Source: Chloroflexota bacterium (lineage in GTDB: Bacteria > Chloroflexota > Anaerolineae > Anaerolineales > Villigracilaceae). Taken from it: a DNA stretch of 64,000 nucleotides. The stretch is from NCBI GenBank assembly GCA_016213105.1, contig JACRBN010000001.1, forward strand, positions 186,001-250,000. The letters are read 5' to 3'. The notes under the pieces were generated by a model. The model was not told the origin of the DNA. It did not search any database and saw only the letters and a program-made list of their open reading frames with translations. Shown piece by piece: positions 57,211-64,000 of the stretch (the first letter of the stretch is position 1; each line of letters begins with the position of its first letter). A program made the translations under genes and the position numbers.

Positions 57211-57277
57211 ATACCCACGGTCACAAATTGCGCATTCCCCGCCCTAAAAAAGCGCAATTTGTGACCGCGCTGGGTAT
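57211..57277. repeat. Covarying AATTGC hairpin element, copy 2
   Basis: CGGTCACAAATTGCGC (57218-57233) pairs with GCGCAATTTGTGACCG (57252-57267); outer ATACCCA and TGGGTAT extend the structure. It lies in the 320-nt gap between convergent genes, which otherwise holds the terminator of the zinc-ribbon gene and AT-rich sequence at 57090-57210 in which I see no gene. Confidence 0.85.
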
Positions 57278-57285
57278 AACGTGAA

Positions 57286-57329
57286 TGAAAAAAATCCCCT
57301 GAGGGGCATCACGTCCACTCAGGGGATTT
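57286..57329 (-). terminator. Terminator of the zinc-ribbon gene
   Basis: AAATCCCCTGAG (57292-57303) pairs with CTCAGGGGATTT (57318-57329); on the minus strand it ends in seven T. Confidence 0.88.
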
Positions 57330-57333
57330 ATGG

Positions 57334-57720
57334 TTACTCTTTCTTCATCGGCAAATTCACGCCGCAGAACGGACAGTCCGCGGATTGCGGTCCCGTCCAC
57401 CTGACCTCATTTCCGCGGATGGGGCCGCCACAACTGGGACAGGTGGTGGGCAGGCGTTCGAGTCGATGTTCGGGCGGCGCGGCAGCGGGACCCGCCGCAG
57501 GGACGGTGGGGGCGGGGGACGCAGTCCTCTCGACCGCGTCGGGCGCGTACTGTCGGATCAGCGCCTCGGCCACGCCGCTGACGGCCACCAGCACCAGGAT
57601 GCCAGGCCACCACCAACCCTGCCAGAACAGGATAGCCAGTCCGATCAACCAGATCGCACCGTGAATGGAGCGCCAGGGCCCCGTCAACTCAGGTTTGTCT
57701 TCGTGTTTATCCTTGCTCAT
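57334..57720 (-). CDS. Small membrane protein with C-terminal zinc ribbon
   Basis: 128 residues. A charged N-terminus (MSKDKHEDKPELTG) precedes two short hydrophobic spans (about 20-36 and 38-55). A Pro/Ala-rich linker leads to a zinc ribbon: CPSCGG...CPFCG, four cysteines. GGAG lies seven bases before the ATG. A longer overlapping frame on the same strand covers the next gene and is not credible. Function is unknown; such ribbons in membrane proteins often mediate protein contact. Confidence 0.8.
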   Translation of the reverse strand: MSKDKHEDKPELTGPWRSIHGAIWLIGLAILFWQGWWWPGILVLVAVSGVAEALIRQYAPDAVERTASPAPTVPAAGPAAAPPEHRLERLPTTCPSCGGPIRGNEVRWTGPQSADCPFCGVNLPMKKE

Positions 57721-57740
57721 GCGACACTCCAAAATGTGAA

Positions 57741-57757
57741 CAGACTTCGGAAGTCTG
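57741..57757. repeat. CAGACTTC-G-GAAGTCTG hairpin between two minus-strand genes
   Basis: A perfect 8-bp hairpin in the 44-nt gap after the aldo/keto reductase gene. It is close to the stem of the sdaA terminator (GACTTCGGAAGT). Confidence 0.65.
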
Positions 57758-57764
57758 GGGACTG

Positions 57765-58736
57765 CTACCAGGCAAACGCCTCGGGCGCTTCGCCGCCGGG
57801 ACCCGGCCAGATCTCGTCGATCTTCTTCATGGCGTCCTTGTTGAGTTTGATCTTGAACGCGCGCACGGAGCCCGTCAATTGCTCCATCGTGCGCGGACCG
57901 ATGATGGGCGCCGTCACGACGGGATTCGCCAACAGCCAGGCCAGGGCCACGTCCGCGGGCTGCTCGCCCAGGTCGCGGCAGAACTGCTCCCAGGCCTTGA
58001 GGCTGGAACGCTTCTCCTCGACCTTCTTCTTCATATCGTCCGAGGCGCGGCGGCCTTCCTTGATCTTTTGCAGCACACCGCCCAGCAGCCCGCCTGAAAG
58101 CGGACTCCACGGGATGAGGCCCAGACCGTAATCCTTGCAGGCAGGGATGACTTCCATCTCGATCATGCGGTCGTTCAGGCTGTACAGGCTCTGTTCGCAG
58201 ACCAGCCCCATGAAGTGACGGGCTTTGGCAGCTTCCTGTGCCTTGGCGATGTGCCAGCCCGCAAAGTTCGACGAGCCGACGTACAACACCTTGCCCTGCT
58301 GCACGAGCACTTCCATCGCCTGCCAGATCTCCTCCCACGGGGCCAGACGGTCGACGTGATGCATCTGGTACAGGTCGATGTGGTCGGTCTGCAGGCGCTT
58401 GAGGGAAGCCTCGCAGGCCTCGCGGATGTGCAGCGCCGAGAGGCGCGACTGGTTGGGCCACTCGCCCATGCGCCCGTAGACCTTGGTGGCGATGACCGTC
58501 TTCTCGCGCCGTCCGCCGCCCTGGGCAAACCAGCGCCCGACGATGTTCTCCGTGATGCCCTCGCCCAGCTTCCAGCCGTAGACGTTGGCCGAGTCGAAGA
58601 AATTGATGCCCATTTCGAGGGCCTGGTCCATGATGGCAAAGGAATCCTCCTCGCTCGTCAACGGACCGAAGTTCATGGTGCCCAAACACAGGCGGGATAC
58701 TTTGAGGCCGGTACGGCCAAGTTGTGTGAATTCCAT
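57765..58736 (-). CDS. Aldo/keto reductase
   Basis: A 323-residue TIM-barrel oxidoreductase. FFDSANVYG supplies the catalytic aspartate and tyrosine, TVIATKVYGRMG the lysine, and HIDLYQMHHVD the histidine of the AKR tetrad. SNFAGWHIAKAQEAA and the C-terminal PIIGPRTMEQL, which binds NADP, follow. It belongs to the Tas/YajO/PdxI-like group. AAGGAG lies seven bases ahead of the ATG. The physiological substrate is not evident. Confidence 0.94.
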   Translation of the reverse strand: MEFTQLGRTGLKVSRLCLGTMNFGPLTSEEDSFAIMDQALEMGINFFDSANVYGWKLGEGITENIVGRWFAQGGGRREKTVIATKVYGRMGEWPNQSRLSALHIREACEASLKRLQTDHIDLYQMHHVDRLAPWEEIWQAMEVLVQQGKVLYVGSSNFAGWHIAKAQEAAKARHFMGLVCEQSLYSLNDRMIEMEVIPACKDYGLGLIPWSPLSGGLLGGVLQKIKEGRRASDDMKKKVEEKRSSLKAWEQFCRDLGEQPADVALAWLLANPVVTAPIIGPRTMEQLTGSVRAFKIKLNKDAMKKIDEIWPGPGGEAPEAFAW

Positions 58737-58771
58737 GGGATGCTCCTTGAGATGACTTCCTACAAAAGAAT

Positions 58772-58845
58772 TATACTCAGCGCGGTCGCAAATTGCACTT
58801 TTTTAGAGAGAGGAAAGCGCAATTTATGACCGTGGAGATGGTGTA
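58772..58845. repeat. Covarying AATTGC hairpin element, copy 3
   Basis: GGTCGCAAATTGC (58783-58795) pairs with GCAATTTATGACC-type sequence (58819-58831), with TATAC and GTATC outside. A loop of T and GAGAGAGGAAA separates the arms. It sits 130-200 nt upstream of the large unknown gene. Confidence 0.8.
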
Positions 58846-58972
58846 TCCCCGAAGCCCAAATTTGAGCTTCGCCGGGCGCGCGAAGATTCGGCATCCCCGT
58901 TGGATTTTTTCAAAAATACCGTACAATATGTACCAGCAATATCCGCATCGCATTTTTAACCTGGAGTCGAAG

Positions 58973-61747
58973 ATGGCCGCAAACCTTTTTTTTCAATGGC
59001 AAAATGACGTGCTGCGCAAGACCATCTATCCCATGCGGGAGGTCAAACTGCGCGACTTCCTCGTTTACTTCAACGAGATCGACTTGTGGAAACAATACAA
59101 GGACATCACTCCCGCCGCCATCCAGGGCGAGGTCAGAACCTATAACGACGCCCAGGCCGCCGCCCTGGTCGCCGCCTACAAAACCTACACCGACCTGCGC
59201 GCCTATTTCCTGAAAGCCGACGCGCGCGCCGAGTACGCCCAATTCAATCCCATCGACCAGTCCGAGCTGGACCGCATCAACGAGTTCCACGGCGGTTTCA
59301 TCACCTACCTGCCCAAATACACCGACGTGCGCTCCGAGGAAAACTTCGTCCTCAACCAGATCCCCACGTGGAAGGAACACTGCCGCATCGTGCGCCTGCA
59401 ATTTGGGCAGAAGACCCGCCGCCTGGAGAATATGGACCCCGCCCACCCCAAATACCCCATCGAAACGAAGGAACTCGAACAACTCAAGAATGTCACCGTC
59501 CCGATGGCCGAGGCGGAGTTGGACCGCGTCGAGGATTTCGCCGCCGCCATCGAACGCATCAAGCCCCGCAGGCTGGAGTACGACAAATCGCAGAAGACTT
59601 CACAGACCCGCAAGGCGGAGATCAACCGCCGCCTGCCCGAACTTGAAACACAGATCAAGCCGCTGGAGACGAAACAGCAGGACCTCTCCGCCACCCTGAC
59701 GCGACTCAAGACCCCACCCGCGCTGGATCCCGTCAAAGCGTATTTCTCCAGCCCCGACGTTTCCGCCCAGTTGCGCGGCCTGGCCCCCCAGGTCGACCCG
59801 GCCCGCATCGCCAAAGTCAACACCCTGCACAAGGCGCTGATGGACGAGTTCAACTACGTCGCCGATCCCAACGTCAAACTGGCCACCATCAAGAACCACA
59901 GCTACAACTGGCAGCAGGAAGTCAGGACGCTCGAAAAGGAAGCCGCGACCCTCGAAACGAATCTCAAGAACATGCCCGTCGACTGGAAGGAACGTCCGGC
60001 GCGCCAGGCGCGCCTCGACCACATTCGCAACGTCGAGTTGAAGGTCACGGCCAGTGAATTGGGGAAAATCAACGATTTTTACGCCGCCTTCGAGGCCACG
60101 CTCAAACCCCAGGCTGATCGCGAGCGCGAGATCCAGGCCAAACAAACGGAGCTGGCCAAGGTCCAGCAGGAACTGACGGGCTACAGGAAGGAACAGACCG
60201 ACCTGCAAGCCGAACTTAAGTCCATGGACGCGGCCGCCAGCGGGTCGCAGGAAAAATTCATGACCACCTACATCCCGGCGCGCGAGGTCACACCCCGCGA
60301 CATCGCGCTGTGGAAAGGCGAAGCCTACAAAGCCTCTCTCATGGGTAAGGATCAGGCCGCCCTGCTGGAAGAGATCGCCAAACGCTTCTGGAAGGAACCC
60401 GAGCGTTACCCGCTCTGGCTGCAATACATGGTCGTGCATTTCTCGGGTATGCGCTACGCCAGCGCGCACGGCTCCTGGGCCGACCCCAAGGATCTGCTCA
60501 TCCGTCTGGGCGCGCCCAAAATCGAAGCCGAGATCAAGGCGCTGGACGACGCCGCCGTGGAGCAGCGCTGCAAGCAGAAGATCGATCAATACGAAGGCAC
60601 GGCCACGCCCAAGCCCAAGCTGGCGACCACCACCGACCCCGAGTGGAAGCAGCGCATCGGCTGGAACCTGCCCAACGTCAAGGCGGCTGGGCCCAAGACC
60701 CGCCGCATCGGGTTGACGGAGTTGTCCAAGGACGAGGCCGCCTACGAGATCCGCAGCAAGCCCACTCAGGAGGTGCTGGACACGCTGCTCTCGATGAAGA
60801 GCCAGTTCCCCGCCTGGGCCTGGAAGGAGATCATCAAGCTCACGCCGCTGCGCGTCACCGAAGTGACCGACCCGACCTGGGAGAAGCTCACCGCGCAGGA
60901 GGAAACGGAACGCTACCTGCCCCAGCACAACCAGATCCGCGCCATCATCGACGAGTGGAAGAACTTCGACGCCACCGCCTGGCGCGAGGAGCACGGACGC
61001 TCGCACGAGTTGATCGTCTCGCGCGCGGTCTGCAACGAAACCGCCGAACACTGCCAGCACATCCGCGGGCACCTGCCGCCCGGCGGCCTGACCCCCAAAC
61101 CGGGCTGGTACCGCAAGAACGAGGATGAGAACAAACTGCCAGGTGAGCCGCGCCCGTATTACACCTACGCCACTTCCGAGAAGGATTACAAGGTGGGCGC
61201 CAGCATCCTGTGGCTGCGCTTCGTCAACAACGAACCGAACCCGTGGCAGATCGCCAAGGCCGTCAGCACCAAAAGCGGGGTCGGGCTGATGCCGTCCAAC
61301 CTGGGGAGCGCCGCCAAACCCTCGGCCAGGGATGACAAGGGCACCGGCTGGGTTTATCACAGCGGGGAAACCGTCACGCGCAGCCGCACCACCATCACCG
61401 CCGACAAACAGCGTGTCAATGAACAACAATGGCTGCGCTGGATCCACGAGGCCACCGTGGCCGAGGTCGGCGAGACAGCCGAGGGCAAGGTCATCCTGAC
61501 CTATGAGACCGCCCTGCCCGACGATGACCGCGGCAGCTCATCCATCGGCATCTTCAAGAAGCCGCTCGACTGGTTCCTCACTGACGGCAACGAGGACGAT
61601 TATAACCGCTCCTTTGTGGGCTACGTGCCCGAGGGCCAGGCGCCCGCGCAGGACCTGGCGCGCATGTTGGATTGGAGCAAGATCCTGCGCCGCCCGATCC
61701 AGCCTGCCGAGGTGGCGGCGTACAAGAAGAAATATCCGTTTGCGTAA
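58973..61747 (+). CDS. Large unrecognised cytoplasmic protein, 924 residues
   Basis: I recognise no family. The start follows CTGGAG at six bases. There is no signal peptide or membrane span. Two predicted coiled coils (about residues 180-250 and 345-425) link an N-terminal part to a C-terminal part rich in W, R and Y. A motif of the form (S/A)ELxxINxFxxAF recurs at least four times in the first half: SELDRINEFHGGF, AELDRVEDFAAAI, ARIAKVNTLHKAL and SELGKINDFYAAF. The C-terminal half has MRYASAHGSWADP and PLRVTEVTDPTWEKL, faintly like recombinase box I, and CNETAEHCQHIRGH. Codon use matches its neighbours. It has its own terminator, so it is a single-gene unit. Confidence 0.85.
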   Translation: MAANLFFQWQNDVLRKTIYPMREVKLRDFLVYFNEIDLWKQYKDITPAAIQGEVRTYNDAQAAALVAAYKTYTDLRAYFLKADARAEYAQFNPIDQSELDRINEFHGGFITYLPKYTDVRSEENFVLNQIPTWKEHCRIVRLQFGQKTRRLENMDPAHPKYPIETKELEQLKNVTVPMAEAELDRVEDFAAAIERIKPRRLEYDKSQKTSQTRKAEINRRLPELETQIKPLETKQQDLSATLTRLKTPPALDPVKAYFSSPDVSAQLRGLAPQVDPARIAKVNTLHKALMDEFNYVADPNVKLATIKNHSYNWQQEVRTLEKEAATLETNLKNMPVDWKERPARQARLDHIRNVELKVTASELGKINDFYAAFEATLKPQADREREIQAKQTELAKVQQELTGYRKEQTDLQAELKSMDAAASGSQEKFMTTYIPAREVTPRDIALWKGEAYKASLMGKDQAALLEEIAKRFWKEPERYPLWLQYMVVHFSGMRYASAHGSWADPKDLLIRLGAPKIEAEIKALDDAAVEQRCKQKIDQYEGTATPKPKLATTTDPEWKQRIGWNLPNVKAAGPKTRRIGLTELSKDEAAYEIRSKPTQEVLDTLLSMKSQFPAWAWKEIIKLTPLRVTEVTDPTWEKLTAQEETERYLPQHNQIRAIIDEWKNFDATAWREEHGRSHELIVSRAVCNETAEHCQHIRGHLPPGGLTPKPGWYRKNEDENKLPGEPRPYYTYATSEKDYKVGASILWLRFVNNEPNPWQIAKAVSTKSGVGLMPSNLGSAAKPSARDDKGTGWVYHSGETVTRSRTTITADKQRVNEQQWLRWIHEATVAEVGETAEGKVILTYETALPDDDRGSSSIGIFKKPLDWFLTDGNEDDYNRSFVGYVPEGQAPAQDLARMLDWSKILRRPIQPAEVAAYKKKYPFA

Positions 61748-61749
61748 CG

Positions 61750-61781
61750 GTTGGGCGGGATAATATCCCGCCCAACTTTTT
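61750..61781 (+). terminator. Terminator of the 924-residue protein gene
   Basis: GTTGGGCGGGATA-A-TATCCCGCCCAAC is a perfect 13-bp stem followed by TTTTT. Confidence 0.92.
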
Positions 61782-61811
61782 CCTGCAACTTTTTCCCAGC
61801 CCCACCTGTAT

Positions 61812-61817
61812 TACACT
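61812..61817 (+). promoter_or_regulatory. -10 box of the sigma-factor operon (leaderless)
   Basis: TACACT ends six bases before the ATG at 61824; the overlapping TGTATTAC gives an extended form. No ribosome-binding site. Confidence 0.5.
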
Positions 61818-61823
61818 TCAAGC

Positions 61824-62369
61824 ATGGAAGCGTCCCCTGACCGCGATCTGATCCTGCGCGCCCGTCGCGGCGAAGCCGAGGCGTTTGGCGAACTCGTCCG
61901 CGCCCATCAGGCGGGCGTGTTCAACGTGTGTTACCGCATGATGGGCGAGCGCCGCGAGGCCGAGGACATGGCGCAGGAGGCCTTCATCCGCGCCTATCAG
62001 CGCATCGGCACCTTCGACGCCGAGCGCCCCTTCGGCCCGTGGATGCGGCGGGTGGCAGCCAACGTCTGCCTGAATCATCTCGCGGCGCACAAACCCGAGG
62101 CTGCCGAACTGGACGAGGAACGGGATGCCGATTCCGCGCCTTTGCCGGAGTCAGGCCGCGAGGCGCGGGAAGAGGCCGAGCAGGTGCGGGCCGCGCTGAA
62201 GGGCCTGCCCTCCCATTATCGCGCGGTGGTCGAACTGCGGCATTATCAGGAAATGTCGTATGAGGAGATCGCCGCCGAGTTGAAGATCCCCCTGAGCGAC
62301 GTGAAGAGTCACCTGTTTCGCGCCCGAAAAATCCTGGCGGAGACCTTAAGCCATGAACCATCTCACTGA
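61824..62369 (+). CDS. ECF sigma factor
   Basis: A 181-residue sigma-70 family protein with region 2 (AEAFGELVRAHQAGVFNVCYRMMGERREAEDMAQEAF is split here as AFGELVRAHQAGVFNVCYR and the acidic DMAQEAF) and region 4 (LPSHYRAVVELRHYQEMSYEE then EIAAELKIPLSDVKSHLF). Regions 1 and 3 are missing, as in ECF (group 4) factors. Its gene overlaps by 17 nt that of a zinc-containing anti-sigma factor. The promoter it recognises may be its own. Confidence 0.93.
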   Translation: MEASPDRDLILRARRGEAEAFGELVRAHQAGVFNVCYRMMGERREAEDMAQEAFIRAYQRIGTFDAERPFGPWMRRVAANVCLNHLAAHKPEAAELDEERDADSAPLPESGREAREEAEQVRAALKGLPSHYRAVVELRHYQEMSYEEIAAELKIPLSDVKSHLFRARKILAETLSHEPSH

Positions 62370-62916
62370 TGAAATCCTGAACGAATATCTCGACAATACC
62401 CTGCCGCCCGCCGCGCGCGCCGTAGCCGAATCCCACTTGCGCGCCTGCGCCGACTGTGAACTGCGCCTGGACGAGCTGGCGGACGTGTTCTCCGCGCTGT
62501 CTGCCCTGCCCGAGCTGGAGTTGGCGCGCGACCTCTCGGCGGACGTGGTGCGGGCGCTGACCCCGCAGCCGATGCCCCTGCCGCGCCTCCTCAAATGGAC
62601 GGCCGCCCTGCAGGCCGCCGCCGCGCTGGTGGCGTTGATCGCCTCCCTGCCGCTGCTGCAAACGCTGTTCGTGTTTGAAATTCCCGCCGTAAGCCTGCCG
62701 ACCGTGCCCGACCTGCTGGCGCGCCTCGACCAGATGGCGCTGGGCGTGCAGGAATTCTTCGCCCGGTTCCAATTCCAGGCCCCGCGCCTGACCCTTGAAT
62801 TCTCCAGCCTGTTCATCACCGTGGCCGTGTTCAGCGTGACGCTGCTGTGGCTGGTGGGCAACGGGCTGCTGCTGCGCCCCTCGAATCAAATTCGCTCGCA
62901 AGGAGACCTTCGATGA
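62353..62916 (+). CDS. Membrane anti-sigma factor with zinc-binding HC2 domain
   Basis: 187 residues. The cytoplasmic part has the anti-sigma zinc site SHLRACADCELRLDELA (H-x3-C-x2-C). A first hydrophobic region is at about 78-100 and a second at about 152-175, so it is membrane-bound. The 17-nt overlap with the sigma gene argues for matched production. It should hold the sigma factor inactive until an envelope or redox signal arrives. Confidence 0.9.
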   Translation: MNHLTDEILNEYLDNTLPPAARAVAESHLRACADCELRLDELADVFSALSALPELELARDLSADVVRALTPQPMPLPRLLKWTAALQAAAALVALIASLPLLQTLFVFEIPAVSLPTVPDLLARLDQMALGVQEFFARFQFQAPRLTLEFSSLFITVAVFSVTLLWLVGNGLLLRPSNQIRSQGDLR

Positions 62917-63404
62917 TTGAAGTACTCTGGTTTGTCGTTTTTGTCCTGCTCCTGACCATCGCGCTCGCAGGCTTTTTCCTCGTGGTGGAAGCCCTTTTCC
63001 CCATGCGCGTGGAGAAGACCAGGTCCGCCGCGCAACGCATGACGGGCCGCTCCTTCATGGTGGGCGCGGTGAACTTCCTGTTCTTCGGCGTGATCGCGCT
63101 GGTGCTATTCAGCATCGGCAACAGCGCCTCGGGCGTGGTCAAGGGCATCGTGCTGCTGCCCAGCCTGACCCTGACGGGCATCCTGCTCGTCGGGCTGGCC
63201 TTCGGGCTGGCGGGCATGGTGCAATTTCTGGGAGAGCGCCTCTTCCCCGAGCAGGCCGCCTGGAAACGCACGCTGTGGAGCACGTTCGCGCTCTGCCTCG
63301 GCAGTTCCGTGCCCGTGGCAGGCTGGTTCCTGCTGCTGCCCTACGTCGCGCTGACGGGCTTTGGCGGGTTTATTTTGAGTTTCTTCTCGAAGCCGCAGGG
63401 GTAG
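62913..63404 (+). CDS. Polytopic membrane protein in the sigma operon
   Basis: 163 residues with four hydrophobic spans (about 4-26, 47-70, 78-105 and 125-152) joined by short charged loops. The start at 62913 follows AAGGAG and overlaps the anti-sigma stop (ATGA). I do not recognise the family. Because it closes the sigma/anti-sigma operon, it may be the target or the sensor of the stress response. Confidence 0.85.
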   Translation: MIEVLWFVVFVLLLTIALAGFFLVVEALFPMRVEKTRSAAQRMTGRSFMVGAVNFLFFGVIALVLFSIGNSASGVVKGIVLLPSLTLTGILLVGLAFGLAGMVQFLGERLFPEQAAWKRTLWSTFALCLGSSVPVAGWFLLLPYVALTGFGGFILSFFSKPQG

Positions 63405-63439
63405 GCGTTGGCTGCTCTCCTGCAATAATGGGAAAGGGA

Positions 63440-63470
63440 CCAACCACAAAGGGCACAAAGTACACGAAGG
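63440..63470. repeat. AACCACAAAGGGCAC degenerate repeat
   Basis: AACCACAAAGGGCACAAAG and TACACGAAGG have the AACCxCAAAGxxxCxAAG pattern seen at both sides of the GxxExxY gene. The 159-nt gap contains this, a T-rich stretch and the terminator. Confidence 0.5.
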
Positions 63471-63527
63471 GGAAATATGTCTATTTTCTTGCCCGTTTTT
63501 CAAAGACGTAAAACGACTAGCAAACCA

Positions 63528-63558
63528 TCAAAAAAGACGCGCCAGGCGTCTTTTTTGA
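63528..63558. terminator. Bidirectional terminator between the sigma operon and HAD gene
   Basis: TCAAAAAAGACGC and GCGTCTTTTTTGA form a perfect 13-bp stem around GCCAG, with U runs available in both directions. Confidence 0.93.
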
Positions 63559-63563
63559 TCGGG

Positions 63564-64000
63564 TCATTTCCTGTTCAACAACACATCCGCGAGCAGCGGA
63601 GTTCGTTCCAGAATCAGATCCGCGCCGATGCGGCGCAGTTCGGGTTCCTCGCCGAAGCCGCACAGCACGCCGACCGTCTGCGCGCCCGCCGATTTGCCCG
63701 TGCGGATGTCCACGGTCGTGTCGCCGATCATCAGGCAGGCTTCGGGCGGCGTATCCATTTTTTTGGCGGCCAGCAGGAGCGGGTCCGGGTAGGGTTTGGT
63801 GTGTTCGGCGGAGAGACCGGTCACAATCGCGTCGAAATATTTCACCAGGTCGAAGCGCTCCAGAAAGGCCAGCGTCCCATGTTCGTCGCGCGCGCTGACC
63901 ACGGCCAGAGGATAGCGCCCCTTGAGCTGAGCCAGCATCCCGTCCACGCCGGGCACCAGCAGGAATTTCTTCGACTGCTGTTTGCGATGACGGGAGATCC
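63564..64000 (-). CDS. HAD-family phosphatase (5' end outside window)
   Basis: The frame is open to the right edge; 144 residues are seen. LAVVSARDEHGTLAFLERF contains the second HAD motif (serine), KPYPDPLLLAAKKM the third (lysine), and CLMIGDTTVDIRTGKSAGAQTVGVLCGFG the fourth (two aspartates). The first motif, with the nucleophilic aspartate, lies outside the window. The pattern is that of phosphoglycolate phosphatase/PGMB-like enzymes. A GTG at 63956 is not the true start because homologous sequence continues upstream. Confidence 0.9.
   Translation of the reverse strand, partial: ISRHRKQQSKKFLLVPGVDGMLAQLKGRYPLAVVSARDEHGTLAFLERFDLVKYFDAIVTGLSAEHTKPYPDPLLLAAKKMDTPPEACLMIGDTTVDIRTGKSAGAQTVGVLCGFGEEPELRRIGADLILERTPLLADVLLNRK

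Noticed and set aside
57721-58689. A 451-residue minus-strand frame joining the zinc-ribbon protein to sequence over the aldo/keto reductase gene.
   Set aside because: The part over the reductase has no motifs and is Arg/Gly/Pro-rich; only the last 128 codons, with GGAG ahead, form a real gene.
58973-61747. The 924-residue protein as a tyrosine recombinase, because of MRYASAHGSW and PLRVTEV.
   Set aside because: The resemblance is limited to a few residues; the H-x-x-R and final tyrosine motifs are not found in order, and the two candidate box I motifs are too far apart.

Overview
The window reads as chromosomal DNA of a GC-rich bacterium, most likely an Anaerolineae-type Chloroflexota. This is inferred from several things: three adjacent secreted proteins with C-terminal S-layer-homology (SLH) triplets, a CsaB-type pyruvyl transferase, an ADP-forming acyl-CoA synthetase, start codons placed 6-9 nt behind a -10 box (leaderless style), and many short palindromic or degenerate dispersed repeats. 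No database search was possible, so the taxonomy is an inference.

Layout. 1-6.3 kb: three plus-strand exported SLH proteins (Pmp-like repeat protein cut by the window edge, right-handed beta-helix protein, M6-like metalloprotease). 6.3-18.1 kb: an eight-gene minus-strand glycan operon, in transcription order a CsaB/glycosyltransferase fusion, WbsX-like protein, MBOAT O-acyltransferase, AlgX/AlgJ-like protein, GtrII-like glucosyltransferase, GtrB-like glycosyltransferase, a bifunctional FdtA/FdtC-like enzyme and an FdtB-like aminotransferase. 18.2-21.6 kb: a TIR-STAND-TPR protein of probable immune type. 21.6-29.1 kb: plus-strand metabolic genes (serine dehydratase, PadR/DUF2812 pair, acyl-CoA synthetase, dCMP deaminase, DUF1330, MOSC, small membrane protein, polysaccharide deacetylase). 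29.1-33.5 kb: D-cysteine desulfhydrase family enzyme, a GxxExxY gene between inverted repeats, FemAB, Phd/PIN and HicBA toxin-antitoxin pairs, and a relic of the gyrA 3' end. 33.5-42.2 kb: gyrA, a small membrane protein, a methyltransferase and rpoC without rpoB. 42.3-44.9 kb: sulfotransferase, phosphodiesterase and a 53-residue membrane protein. 45-49.3 kb: two tRNA-Ala genes, a T-box leader, ilvE, a 27-codon leader ORF and leuS. 49.6-64 kb: acyl-CoA ligase, a 1844-residue PAS/GAF/HD-GYP sensor, a zinc-ribbon protein, aldo/keto reductase, an unrecognised 924-residue protein, an ECF sigma/anti-sigma/membrane-protein operon and a HAD phosphatase cut by the edge.

How it fits together. The SLH proteins and the CsaB-like pyruvyl transferase may form one surface system: in other bacteria SLH triplets bind pyruvylated wall polymers. 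The rest of the glycan operon would make, assemble and acetylate a 3-amino-3,6-dideoxyhexose-containing glycan. The T-box, ilvE, the Leu-containing leader ORF and leuS suggest a branched-chain amino acid sensing unit.

The most unusual layer is repeat biology. Three copies of a hairpin with covarying stem bases lie within 9.3 kb. Three elements have a three-way-junction shape, one of them in frame inside a conserved enzyme. Other perfect hairpins sit in frame inside leuS, the desulfhydrase and a methyltransferase, while a close relative serves as the probable sdaA terminator.
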